From positions 62,001 to 126,000 of the forward strand of contig DATKAE010000003.1 in NCBI GenBank assembly GCA_035498405.1: a DNA stretch of 64,000 nucleotides. Direction: 5' to 3'. Shown piece after piece: positions 17,124-24,645 of the stretch. Position 1 is the stretch's first letter, and each line of letters begins with the position of its first letter. Origin of the DNA: DATBFU01 sp035498405 (GTDB taxonomy: Bacteria > Acidobacteriota > Thermoanaerobaculia > UBA5066 > Gp7-AA6). The notes below the pieces were generated by a model that saw nothing but the letters and a program-made list of their open reading frames with translations, was not told the origin of the DNA and searched no databases. The position numbers were made by a program, and so were the translations under genes.

Positions 17124-17480
17124 TTGGAAGACTACGCCCCCATTTTGGTCTTCGGCCTATTGGCGGCGGCTCTGCCGCTCGCAACCATCCTGATCGCCCG
17201 GGTCATTCAGAGCCACCGGCCCAACGCCGCCAAGCTCGAGCCCTACGAGTCGGGCATCGCGCCCACGAGCGTCGCGCTCGACACGCGCTTTTCGGTCCGT
17301 TACTTCCTGATCGCAGTGCTCTTCGTCGTCTTCGACGTCGAGACGATCTTTCTCTTTCCCTGGGCGGTGCTCTTCCACCAGTTGGGGCTCTTCGGGCTGG
17401 TCGAAATGGTGGTCTTCCTGGTGATCCTGATCGTGGGGTACTTCTACGTCTGGCGCCGCGGGGCGCTCGACTGGGCCTGA
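17124..17480 (+). CDS. nuoA: NADH-quinone oxidoreductase subunit A
   Basis: This 118-residue subunit has three membrane helices. The conserved loop KLEPYESGIAPTS lies between helices 1 and 2, and RYFLIAVLFVVFDVETIFLFPWA follows in helix 2. Family length is typical. NuoA is part of the proton-pumping membrane arm near the quinone site. It is the first gene of the operon and starts at TTG just after the -10 box; no ATG lies nearby, and the protein begins right before helix 1. nuoB follows after 18 nt with an AAAGGAGC ribosome binding site. Confidence 0.95.
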   Translation: MEDYAPILVFGLLAAALPLATILIARVIQSHRPNAAKLEPYESGIAPTSVALDTRFSVRYFLIAVLFVVFDVETIFLFPWAVLFHQLGLFGLVEMVVFLVILIVGYFYVWRRGALDWA

Positions 17481-17498
17481 CGCCGCCGAAAGGAGCTC

Positions 17499-17984
17499 AT
17501 GGGTCTCGTCGAGAACCGATTCGAAGAGAACGTCTTGACCACGACCGTCGACTCGGTGATCAACTGGGCCCGCCGCTCGTCGATCTGGCCGATGCAGTTC
17601 GGCCTGGCCTGTTGCGCGATCGAAATGATGGCGGTCATGGACGCAAGGCACGACCTCGCGCGATTCGGCGCGGAAGTCTTCCGGGGCACCCCGCGCCAGT
17701 CGGACCTGATGATCGTGGCGGGCACCGTCGTCGAGAAGATGGCCCCGATCGTCAAGCGACTCTACGACCAGATGCCCGAGCCCAAGTGGGTCATCGCGAT
17801 GGGCTCCTGCGCGACCTGCGGCGGGCCCTACCGGACCTACGCCGTCACGCAAGGAGTCGACCGGATCGTGCCCGTGGACGTCTACGTTCCCGGGTGCCCC
17901 CCGCGGCCCGAGGCGCTCATCTACGGGATCATGGCCCTGCAGAAGAAGATCGACCGCATGAAGGTCGTTCGGAAGGCGTCCTAG
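17499..17984 (+). CDS. nuoB: NADH-quinone oxidoreductase subunit B
   Basis: This 161-residue peripheral subunit carries iron-sulfur cluster N2. The ligand cysteines are visible in FGLACCAIEMM (two adjacent), GSCATCGGPY and VPGCPPRPEAL. N2 passes electrons to quinone at the interface with NuoD and NuoH. The ATG is preceded by AAAGGAG, and nuoC starts 6 nt after the stop. Confidence 0.96.
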   Translation: MGLVENRFEENVLTTTVDSVINWARRSSIWPMQFGLACCAIEMMAVMDARHDLARFGAEVFRGTPRQSDLMIVAGTVVEKMAPIVKRLYDQMPEPKWVIAMGSCATCGGPYRTYAVTQGVDRIVPVDVYVPGCPPRPEALIYGIMALQKKIDRMKVVRKAS

Positions 17985-17990
17985 AACCGG

Positions 17991-18617
17991 ATGGCGGAGG
18001 ATAAGACGCAGCCGCCGGCCTCCCCGTCCGGGGGGGAGGCGAAAGCGAAGGAAGCGCCCAAGGCGAAGCAGGAAGCGCGCGACGCCTCGAACCACCCGTG
18101 GGTGGAATCGATCCGCGCGACGCTGCCCGACACGGTCCTCTCGGCCAAGGAGTTCGCCGGCCAAATCACCGTCACCGTCGCGCGCGAAGCGATCGCGCGG
18201 GTTGCCCGGCATCTGAAGGATGGCGAGGACTTCAAGTACTGCGTCGATGTCACGGCCGTCGACTGGAAGCAGCGGCAGCCCCGCTTCGACGTCGTGTACC
18301 ACTTCTACTCCTTCTCGAAGAACGCCCGGATCCGCGTCAAGTGCGGGGCGGCCGAGGGGGAGGACGTCCCGTCGATCGCGAGCGTCTTTCTCGCGGCCAA
18401 CTGGTCCGAGCGGGAGACCTGGGACATGTTCGGGATCCGTTTTGCCGGGCACCCGGATCTGCGCCGGATCCTGACCTGGGAAGGCTTCAACGGCCACCCC
18501 TTGCGCAAGGACTTTCCGCTCGAGGGCATCGACACGGGCGCCGCGATTTATCCCGAGGAATGGCCGGAGGGAGGCGGGCCCTCGCCAGGGGATCCCAATC
18601 GGAAGGCGGTCTCGTGA
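17991..18617 (+). CDS. nuoC: NADH-quinone oxidoreductase subunit C
   Basis: This 208-residue protein has a charged Lys/Ala/Pro-rich N-terminal extension (~35 residues) before the conserved domain. The signature ANWSERETWDMFGIRFAGHPDLRRIL and the C-terminal HPLRKDFPLEG are present. NuoC is a separate gene here, not fused to NuoD as in E. coli. It is a structural subunit of the peripheral arm. A GAGGAGGGGGG stretch follows its TGA and is probably the ribosome binding site of nuoD. Confidence 0.94.
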   Translation: MAEDKTQPPASPSGGEAKAKEAPKAKQEARDASNHPWVESIRATLPDTVLSAKEFAGQITVTVAREAIARVARHLKDGEDFKYCVDVTAVDWKQRQPRFDVVYHFYSFSKNARIRVKCGAAEGEDVPSIASVFLAANWSERETWDMFGIRFAGHPDLRRILTWEGFNGHPLRKDFPLEGIDTGAAIYPEEWPEGGGPSPGDPNRKAVS

Positions 18618-18771
18618 GGAGGGGGGACTCCTGACCGACGAGAAGATCTCCCAGGCGGAACGGGAAGAAGCGGAGTATTTCGCCAGGCGGGCGACGGAGG
18701 CCGGTGTTCCGCGACCGACCTCCGGCGCGCCCGAGCGGCCCGAGGGGTCGACGCTCTTCGACGTCCAGGAG

Positions 18772-19851
18772 ATGGAGCTCAATTTCGGGCCGCAGCATCC
18801 CTCGACCCACGGTGTCTTGCGGCTGGTGCTCAAGGTCGACGGCGAGAAGATCCTGGAGGCGAAGCCGGACGTCGGCTACCTGCACCGCGGCACCGAGAAG
18901 CTCTTCGAAACCGAAACGTACCCGATGGGCATCCCGCACACCGATCGGATGGACTACGTCGCGGCCGCGACCAACAACCACGCCTACTGCCTGACGATCG
19001 AGAAGCTGCTGGGGCTCGAGATCCCCCGGCGCGCCCAGTTGATCCGCGTGATCTTGGACGAGCTGCAGCGCCTGTCTTCGCACCTGGTTTGGCTCGGCAC
19101 CTCGGGGATCGACCTCGGGGCGGTCACGCCCTTCTGGTACGCCTTCCGCGAGCGGGAGCAGATCCTGGATTTCTTCGAGGAGTACTGCGGCGCGCGCCTG
19201 ACCTTGAACTGCATGCGCATCGGCGGGTTGCCCTTCGACCTGACGCCGGGCTGGGTCGAGCGGCTGGCGGAGTTCGTGGACGACCTGCCCGCCCGCATCG
19301 ACGACTACGAGCAGCTGCTGACGGACAACCGCATCTGGAAGAACCGTACCGTCGGGATCGGCGTCATCTCCGCGCAGGAGTGCGTCGAGTGGGGCCTGAC
19401 GGGTCCTGTGCTGCGCGGTTCGGGGGTCGAGTGGGACCTGCGCCGGGCGCAGCCCTACGAGTGCTACGAGGAGCTCGACTTTGCGATCCCGACCCGAACC
19501 AACGGCGACACCTACGACCGGTACGTCGTTCGGGTCCAGGAAATGCGCCAGAGCGTTCGCATCCTGAAGCAGTGCCTCGCGCTTCTCGAGCCGGGGGAGA
19601 TCCGAGGCAAGGTGCCGCGCGTCATCAAGCCGATCGCCGAGGAGGTCTACGCCTCGATCGAGTCGCCCAAGGGGGAGCTCGGCTTCTATTGCGTGTCGAA
19701 CGGGACCAACCGGCCCTATCGGATGCACTGCCGGCCGCCTTCCTTCATCAACCTTCAGGTGCTGCCGCGCCTGGCGAAGGGGCACTTGATCTCGGATCTG
19801 GTCGCGCTGATCGGAACGATCGACATCGTTCTCGGCGAGGTGGACCGGTGA
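18772..19851 (+). CDS. nuoD: NADH-quinone oxidoreductase subunit D (49-kDa homologue)
   Basis: At least 359 residues from the ATG at 18772: MELNFGPQHPSTHGVLRLVL, then GYLHRGTEKL and the C-terminal DIVLGEVDR. It forms the quinone pocket with NuoB and NuoH. Arg39 in HRGTEK corresponds, as I recall, to the arginine dimethylated by NDUFAF7 in mitochondria. The start is uncertain. The frame is open upstream without another ATG/GTG/TTG as far back as a CTG at 18631, which sits at a good distance from a strong GAGGAGG site. Starting there would add 47 residues, charged and Glu/Arg-rich. AGGAG lies too close to the 18772 ATG. The gene overlaps nuoH by 4 nt (GTGA). Confidence 0.93.
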   Translation: MELNFGPQHPSTHGVLRLVLKVDGEKILEAKPDVGYLHRGTEKLFETETYPMGIPHTDRMDYVAAATNNHAYCLTIEKLLGLEIPRRAQLIRVILDELQRLSSHLVWLGTSGIDLGAVTPFWYAFREREQILDFFEEYCGARLTLNCMRIGGLPFDLTPGWVERLAEFVDDLPARIDDYEQLLTDNRIWKNRTVGIGVISAQECVEWGLTGPVLRGSGVEWDLRRAQPYECYEELDFAIPTRTNGDTYDRYVVRVQEMRQSVRILKQCLALLEPGEIRGKVPRVIKPIAEEVYASIESPKGELGFYCVSNGTNRPYRMHCRPPSFINLQVLPRLAKGHLISDLVALIGTIDIVLGEVDR

Positions 19852-21020
19852 AGGTGCTCACGCCGACGGTCCTGACGTACGTCAAGATCGTCCTGCTCGT
19901 CGCGATCGTGCCGGCGATCGTCGGTTTCGTCATCGTCTTGGCGGAGCGGCGGCTCATGGGCTTCATGCAGGTGCGGCTGGGACCCAACCGCGTCGGCCCG
20001 CAGGGAGTCCTTCAGGGCTTGGCCGACCTGTTGAAGCTCGTCACGAAGGAGGACATCACTCCGGCCCGGGCGGAGCGAGCGGTCCACTTCCTGGCGCCCG
20101 TTCTGACCGTCGTGCCGGCCCTGACGGCCCTGGGCTTGATCCCCTTCGGCCCCGCGGTGCGGGTGGGAAGGATCACGACCCCGCTCTGGGTGACCGACGT
20201 CAACGTGGGGCTGCTGTTTCTGATCGGGATCACTTCGATCGGGGTGTACGGGATCATCCTCGGCGGCTGGGCGTCGAACAACAAGTACGCCCTGTTGGGC
20301 GGCCTGCGGTCGGCGGCGCAGCTGGTGTCCTACGAGGTCCCCATGGGTCTGGCCCTCGTGTCGGTGCTCCTGATGTCGCGCTCGCTGTCGTTGGTCGAGA
20401 TCGTGCAGCGCCAGCAGCGAATCCACCTCTGGTTCGTCTTCCCGGGCCTGCTCGCGTTCTTCCTCTACCTCGTTGCGGGTGTGGCCGAGACCAACCGCAA
20501 CCCGTTCGACTTGCCGGAGGCGGAATCGGAGTTGGTGTCTGGCTTCAATACCGAATACTCCGGCGTCAAGTTCGCCTTCTTCTTCCTCGGCGAATACACG
20601 GCGATGATCATCATCTCCTGTGTGGCGACGGCGGTCTTCTTCGGCGGGTGGCTCCGCCCGTTTCCGAGCGTTGCGAAGTTCCAGTTCCTCGACGTCATCC
20701 CTCCGGGAATCTGGTTTGTGGGAAAGACGGCCGTCTTCCTCTTCTGCTACATCTGGGCCCGCTCGACCTTCCCGCGCTACCGGTTCGACCAGCTCATGGC
20801 CCTCGGCTGGAGGTGGATGATTCCCCTCGCGCTCGCCAACATCGTCATCGTGGCCGCCGCGATTCTCTCGACACCGGGCCGCACGAACGGGCTCTTCGTG
20901 CTCGCCTGGATCTACGGCGGCCTCTTCGTCGTATGCTTCGCGCTCGCGCGCCTCCGGCGCTCGCTCGCGCGCCGCGACCGTCTCGCCTCCGTGCCGCAGG
21001 GCGCCGAGGAGTCGGCCTGA
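19848..21020 (+). CDS. nuoH: NADH-quinone oxidoreductase subunit H
   Basis: This 390-residue membrane subunit anchors the peripheral arm and lines the quinone channel. The GTG start overlaps the nuoD stop. Motifs: LAERRLMGFMQVRLGPNRVGP at the first loop, and NRNPFDLPEAESELVSGFNTEYSG, the acidic quinone-site loop. Eight to nine helices are visible. In the usual nuo order E, F and G stand between D and H; here D and H overlap, so those genes are truly absent from the operon. Confidence 0.95.
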   Translation: MKVLTPTVLTYVKIVLLVAIVPAIVGFVIVLAERRLMGFMQVRLGPNRVGPQGVLQGLADLLKLVTKEDITPARAERAVHFLAPVLTVVPALTALGLIPFGPAVRVGRITTPLWVTDVNVGLLFLIGITSIGVYGIILGGWASNNKYALLGGLRSAAQLVSYEVPMGLALVSVLLMSRSLSLVEIVQRQQRIHLWFVFPGLLAFFLYLVAGVAETNRNPFDLPEAESELVSGFNTEYSGVKFAFFFLGEYTAMIIISCVATAVFFGGWLRPFPSVAKFQFLDVIPPGIWFVGKTAVFLFCYIWARSTFPRYRFDQLMALGWRWMIPLALANIVIVAAAILSTPGRTNGLFVLAWIYGGLFVVCFALARLRRSLARRDRLASVPQGAEESA

Positions 21021-21022
21021 GA

Positions 21023-21505
21023 ATGGCGCTCAAGAAGTGGCTCGACCGGATCACGCTGCTCGACATTTTCGATGGGCTGTCGGTGACGGGCCGGCACCTC
21101 TTCAAGAAGAAGGTGACGATCCAGTACCCGGAGCAGAAGAAGATCCCGTCTGACCGGTTTCGCGGCATGTTCCGGCTCGACGAGGAGCGCTGCATCAAGT
21201 GCACGCTCTGCGCGATCGAGTGCCCGATCAACATCATCTACATCGACTGGCACAACGAGAAGAACACGGCGGGCAAGTCGGTCAAGGTCCTCGACCGTTT
21301 CGACGTCGACCTGAAGCGGTGCATGTTCTGCCAGCTGTGCGAGGAGGCCTGCCCGACCACCCCCAAGTCGATCTGGCTGACGACCAAGACCTACGAGATG
21401 GCGGCCTATGAGCGAAACGACGCGCTCTATCTCGACATTCGGAAGCTCACCGACTGGCAGAACGCGGAGAACGTCAAGCCCTTCGTGGTCGTGGAGCAGG
21501 GGTGA
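21023..21505 (+). CDS. nuoI: NADH-quinone oxidoreductase subunit I (two [4Fe-4S])
   Basis: This 160-residue ferredoxin-like subunit starts at ATG 21023, 2 nt after nuoH. Both cluster motifs are complete: CIKCTLCAIECP and CMFCQLCEEACP, the ligands of N6a and N6b that carry electrons to N2. The N-terminal amphipathic stretch (WLDRITLLDIFDGLSVTGRH) contacts the membrane arm. The gene overlaps nuoJ by 4 nt (GTGA). Confidence 0.95.
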   Translation: MALKKWLDRITLLDIFDGLSVTGRHLFKKKVTIQYPEQKKIPSDRFRGMFRLDEERCIKCTLCAIECPINIIYIDWHNEKNTAGKSVKVLDRFDVDLKRCMFCQLCEEACPTTPKSIWLTTKTYEMAAYERNDALYLDIRKLTDWQNAENVKPFVVVEQG

Positions 21506-22053
21506 GCGGCGTTCTGCTGACCGGCGTGTCCGGGTGGGCATTCGTGATCTTCGCCGTCATGGCGCTCGGGGCCGCGGTCGCGGTCGTCGTCGCGAAGAAC
21601 CCGGTGCACTCGGCGCTCTTCCTGCTCGGATCCTTCCTCGTCGTCGCGGGAATCTTCTTCCTTCTGCAGGCGGAGTTCCCGGGCGCCGTCCAGATCCTCG
21701 TCTACGCCGGCGGCATCATGGTCCTCTTCCTCTTCGTCATCATGCTCGTCCACCAGAGGACCGTGAAGGAGGCCAAGACATTCCAGCACCAGTGGGACGT
21801 CGCGCTGGTGCTGGGGCCCATCTTCGTGCTGCCCTTTCTCTACATCCTGTGGACGGAAAAGTTCGCCGACGTGGCCGAGAAGCCCGGAGCCCTGCGCACC
21901 GTCGGGAGCCGGCTGATGGGAAACACCCAGGCCATCGCGTACTTGCTCTACCGCGACTATCTCCTCCCCTTCGAAGTGGCGTCGGTCCTGCTCCTGGTCG
22001 CGATGATCGGGGCCGTCGTGCTCGGAAAACGCTCGTCGGAGAAGATGGATTGA
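21502..22053 (+). CDS. nuoJ: NADH-quinone oxidoreductase subunit J
   Basis: This 183-residue membrane subunit starts at a GTG overlapping the nuoI stop. Five helices are visible. The conserved VKNPVHSALFLL pattern appears as AKNPVHSALFLLGSF, and QAEFPGAVQILVYAGGIMVLFLFVIML is the helix-3 pi-bulge region. It couples redox chemistry to proton movement. The gap to nuoK is 97 bp, unusually long for this operon, and holds a heptanucleotide inverted repeat. Confidence 0.94.
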   Translation: MSGVLLTGVSGWAFVIFAVMALGAAVAVVVAKNPVHSALFLLGSFLVVAGIFFLLQAEFPGAVQILVYAGGIMVLFLFVIMLVHQRTVKEAKTFQHQWDVALVLGPIFVLPFLYILWTEKFADVAEKPGALRTVGSRLMGNTQAIAYLLYRDYLLPFEVASVLLLVAMIGAVVLGKRSSEKMD

Positions 22054-22065
22054 TGAGAAGAGGGG

Positions 22066-22142
22066 CGAGGTGCGAGGTGCGAGGTGCGAGGGCCGGAGCC
22101 CAGCCTTGTTTCCTCACACCTCACACCTCACACCTCACACCT
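22066..22142. repeat. Paired heptanucleotide arrays forming an inverted repeat between nuoJ and nuoK
   Basis: Three and a half copies of CGAGGTG (22066-22090) are followed 21 nt later by four copies of CCTCACA (22112-22139). The second array is nearly the complement of the first, so the transcript could fold into a long hairpin with slipped pairings. It fills the only sizeable gap in the nuo operon and does not encode a conserved peptide. Confidence 0.8.
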
Positions 22143-22150
22143 TCCGTCCT

Positions 22151-22456
22151 ATGACCATCACCATCAATCACTTTCTCGTCGTCAGTTTCCTGCTCTTCGC
22201 GATCGGGTTCTTCGGCGTGCTCGTGCGGCGCAACTTTCTGACGCTCCTGATGTCGATCGAGCTGATGCTGAACGCCGTCAACCTGAACCTCATCGCGTTC
22301 TCCCGCCGGCTCTCGGACCTGACGGGGCAGGTGTTTTCGATCTTCGTCATCACGATCGCCGCCGGCGAGGCGGCCATCGGTTTGGCGCTGACCATCTCGC
22401 TCTTCCGTCAGCGGCGGACGCTGAACGTGGAAGAGGCGGACGCCCTGAAGGGATAG
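22151..22456 (+). CDS. nuoK: NADH-quinone oxidoreductase subunit K
   Basis: This 101-residue, three-helix subunit starts at ATG 22151. The open frame extends further upstream, but only through the heptanucleotide repeats. The two conserved membrane glutamates are seen in LLMSIELMLNAVNL and AAGEAAIGLAL. It belongs to the proton-translocating E-channel with NuoA and NuoJ. nuoL starts 4 nt downstream. Confidence 0.95.
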   Translation: MTITINHFLVVSFLLFAIGFFGVLVRRNFLTLLMSIELMLNAVNLNLIAFSRRLSDLTGQVFSIFVITIAAGEAAIGLALTISLFRQRRTLNVEEADALKG

Positions 22457-22460
22457 GCGG

Positions 22461-24635
22461 TTGAAAGAGCTCCTCTGGGCCATTCCGCTCTTCCCTCTGG
22501 CCGGTTTCCTCATCAACGGCTTCCTGTACCTGATCTCTCACCGGACCAAGGGAGAGCCGGGGCACGGAGCGGGTCATGGCGACTCCGGCGGACACGCGGC
22601 GACGCCCGCCGCAAGCCACGGCGCCGAGCACGGCGGGCGCGGCGCGATTCCCTACAAGACAGTCCACACGGCCGTCGGGACCGGCTCGGTGGCGCTCTCC
22701 TGTCTCTTCGCCTTCGGCGCGATCTTCGACATCGGCCTGAAGGCCCTCTCGGGTGGCGCGGTCCACGTCGTGACGCTCTACCGCTGGATTCCGCTCGGCG
22801 TCAACCAGGCGGTGGGGCAGGTGCCGGGCAAGGCCGGGGAATGGTTCGTCGACGCCGCTTTACGGCTCGACTCCCTGTCGGCGCTGATGATCGCCTTCGT
22901 GACGTTCGTCGGCTTCCTGATCCACGTCTACTCGGTCGGCTACATGGGCCACGACGAGGGATATGGCCGCTACTTCGCCTACCTGAATCTCTTCATGTTC
23001 GCGATGCTCGTGCTCGTGCTGGCCAACAACTTCCTGCTGCTCTTCGTGGGTTGGGAAGGGGTGGGCCTGTGCTCGTACCTGCTGATCGGCTACGACTATG
23101 CAAAGAACTCCGCGGCGGACGCCGGCAAGAAGGCCTTCGTCGTCAATCGCATCGGCGATTTCGGGTTCATCCTGGGCATCTTCGGCGTCTTCGCCCTCTT
23201 TGGCTCCCTCGACTTCGGGAAGGTCTTCACCGCCGCGGCCACCGACCCGGCGCGCTTTGCGCCGTACCTGACGCTCGTCTGCCTCTGTCTCTTCGTCGGC
23301 GCGTGCGGAAAGTCGGCGCAGTTCCCCCTCCACGTCTGGCTGCCCGACGCGATGGCGGGCCCGACGCCCGTCTCGGCCTTGATCCACGCCGCCACGATGG
23401 TGACCGCGGGCGTGTACATGGTCGCCCGCTGCAACGTCCTGTTCCGGCTCGCGCCCTCGGCGTTGCTCGTGGTCGCCGTGATCGGGGGGTTCACCGCGAT
23501 GTTCGCGGCCTCGATCGGCCTCGTGCAGAACGACATCAAGAAGGTGCTCGCCTACTCGACGGTGTCGCAGCTGGGCTACATGTTCCTCGCTTGCGGCGTC
23601 GGCGCGTTCGTGGCCGGCATCTTCCACGTCATGACCCACGCGTTCTTCAAGGCCTGTCTCTTCCTGGGCTCGGGCTCGGTCATCCACGCGCTGTCGGGGG
23701 AGCAGGACATCCGGAGGATGGGCGGCCTGGCCCCGAAGATCCCGACCACCTACCGGACGTTCCTCGCGGCGACTCTCGCGATTTCCGGTGTGCCGCTCTT
23801 TGCCGGTTTCTTCTCCAAGGACGCGATCCTCGGCGCGGTCTTCGAGGCGCGTTTCGAAGGCTTTCCGTGGCTTCCCCGCGCGCTCTGGGGAGCGGCGCTT
23901 CTGACGGCCGGGCTGACGGCCTTCTACATGTTCCGCCTGGTGTCTCTGACCTTCTACGGGTCCTTCCGGGGCACGCCGGAGCAGGCCGCCCGCATCCACG
24001 AATCACCGCGCACCATGACGGTTCCTCTCGTGATCCTCGCCGCTCTTTCGGTGCTCGGCGGCTACGTGGGATTCGAACTCGTCGAATGGGGAAACCAGAT
24101 CAAGCCGTTCCTGTCGCCGATCGTGCTGCCGCTCGCCACACACGTCGCCGAAGAGCATCACGTGCTCGCCCGCGAGCTCCTCCTGATGGCGGCCTCCGTC
24201 GCCGCAGCCGGTCTCGGCATCTTTCTCGCCCTCTCCTGGTACAAGAAGGGGGAGGGCCGCGTGCCCGAGGCGTTGGCGGAGCGTTTCTCCGGTGTCTACC
24301 GCGTGCTCTCGAACAAGTATTACGTGGACGAGGTCTACGAGGCGGTGATCGTGGAGGGCCTGGCCAAGGAAGGCGGGCGACTCCTGTGGGAGGTCGACGC
24401 CACGGTGGTCGACCTGATCCCCAACGGATCTGCCGCGGTCACGCGGGGCCTATCCTGGGTCTCCTCCGCCTTCGATCAGTACGTCGTGGACGGGCTCGTC
24501 AACGGGGTCGCCGACACGCTGCAGGCGGCATACCGAGTCTTTCGCCGGGCGGAGACGGGGCGCGTCCAGAACTACGCCCTCTTCATGGGGGCCGGGCTCT
24601 TCGCGATCGTCACCGTCTATCTCTTTTTCCGATGA
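22461..24635 (+). CDS. nuoL: NADH-quinone oxidoreductase subunit L
   Basis: This 724-residue antiporter-like subunit is the distal pump of the membrane arm. The TTG start is followed at once by helix 1. Key features: the conserved Glu in LLFVGWEGVGLCSYLLIGY, Lys in GACGKSAQFPLHVWLPDAM, GPTPVSALIHAATMV, and a Lys-containing segment in QNDIKKVLAYSTVSQLGYM. The C-terminal part (YYVDEVYEAVIVEG... and the final helix) matches the lateral helix that clamps NuoM and NuoN. A His/Gly-rich insertion (HGAGHGDSGGHAATPAASHG) lies in the first loop. Confidence 0.95.
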   Translation: MKELLWAIPLFPLAGFLINGFLYLISHRTKGEPGHGAGHGDSGGHAATPAASHGAEHGGRGAIPYKTVHTAVGTGSVALSCLFAFGAIFDIGLKALSGGAVHVVTLYRWIPLGVNQAVGQVPGKAGEWFVDAALRLDSLSALMIAFVTFVGFLIHVYSVGYMGHDEGYGRYFAYLNLFMFAMLVLVLANNFLLLFVGWEGVGLCSYLLIGYDYAKNSAADAGKKAFVVNRIGDFGFILGIFGVFALFGSLDFGKVFTAAATDPARFAPYLTLVCLCLFVGACGKSAQFPLHVWLPDAMAGPTPVSALIHAATMVTAGVYMVARCNVLFRLAPSALLVVAVIGGFTAMFAASIGLVQNDIKKVLAYSTVSQLGYMFLACGVGAFVAGIFHVMTHAFFKACLFLGSGSVIHALSGEQDIRRMGGLAPKIPTTYRTFLAATLAISGVPLFAGFFSKDAILGAVFEARFEGFPWLPRALWGAALLTAGLTAFYMFRLVSLTFYGSFRGTPEQAARIHESPRTMTVPLVILAALSVLGGYVGFELVEWGNQIKPFLSPIVLPLATHVAEEHHVLARELLLMAASVAAAGLGIFLALSWYKKGEGRVPEALAERFSGVYRVLSNKYYVDEVYEAVIVEGLAKEGGRLLWEVDATVVDLIPNGSAAVTRGLSWVSSAFDQYVVDGLVNGVADTLQAAYRVFRRAETGRVQNYALFMGAGLFAIVTVYLFFR

Positions 24636-24645
24636 GGAAGGCCGT

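Noticed and set aside
22066..22142. Heptamer arrays as a CRISPR or as an N-terminal extension of NuoK
   Set aside because: The units are too short for CRISPR, and the extension would be low-complexity ahead of a normal NuoK start.
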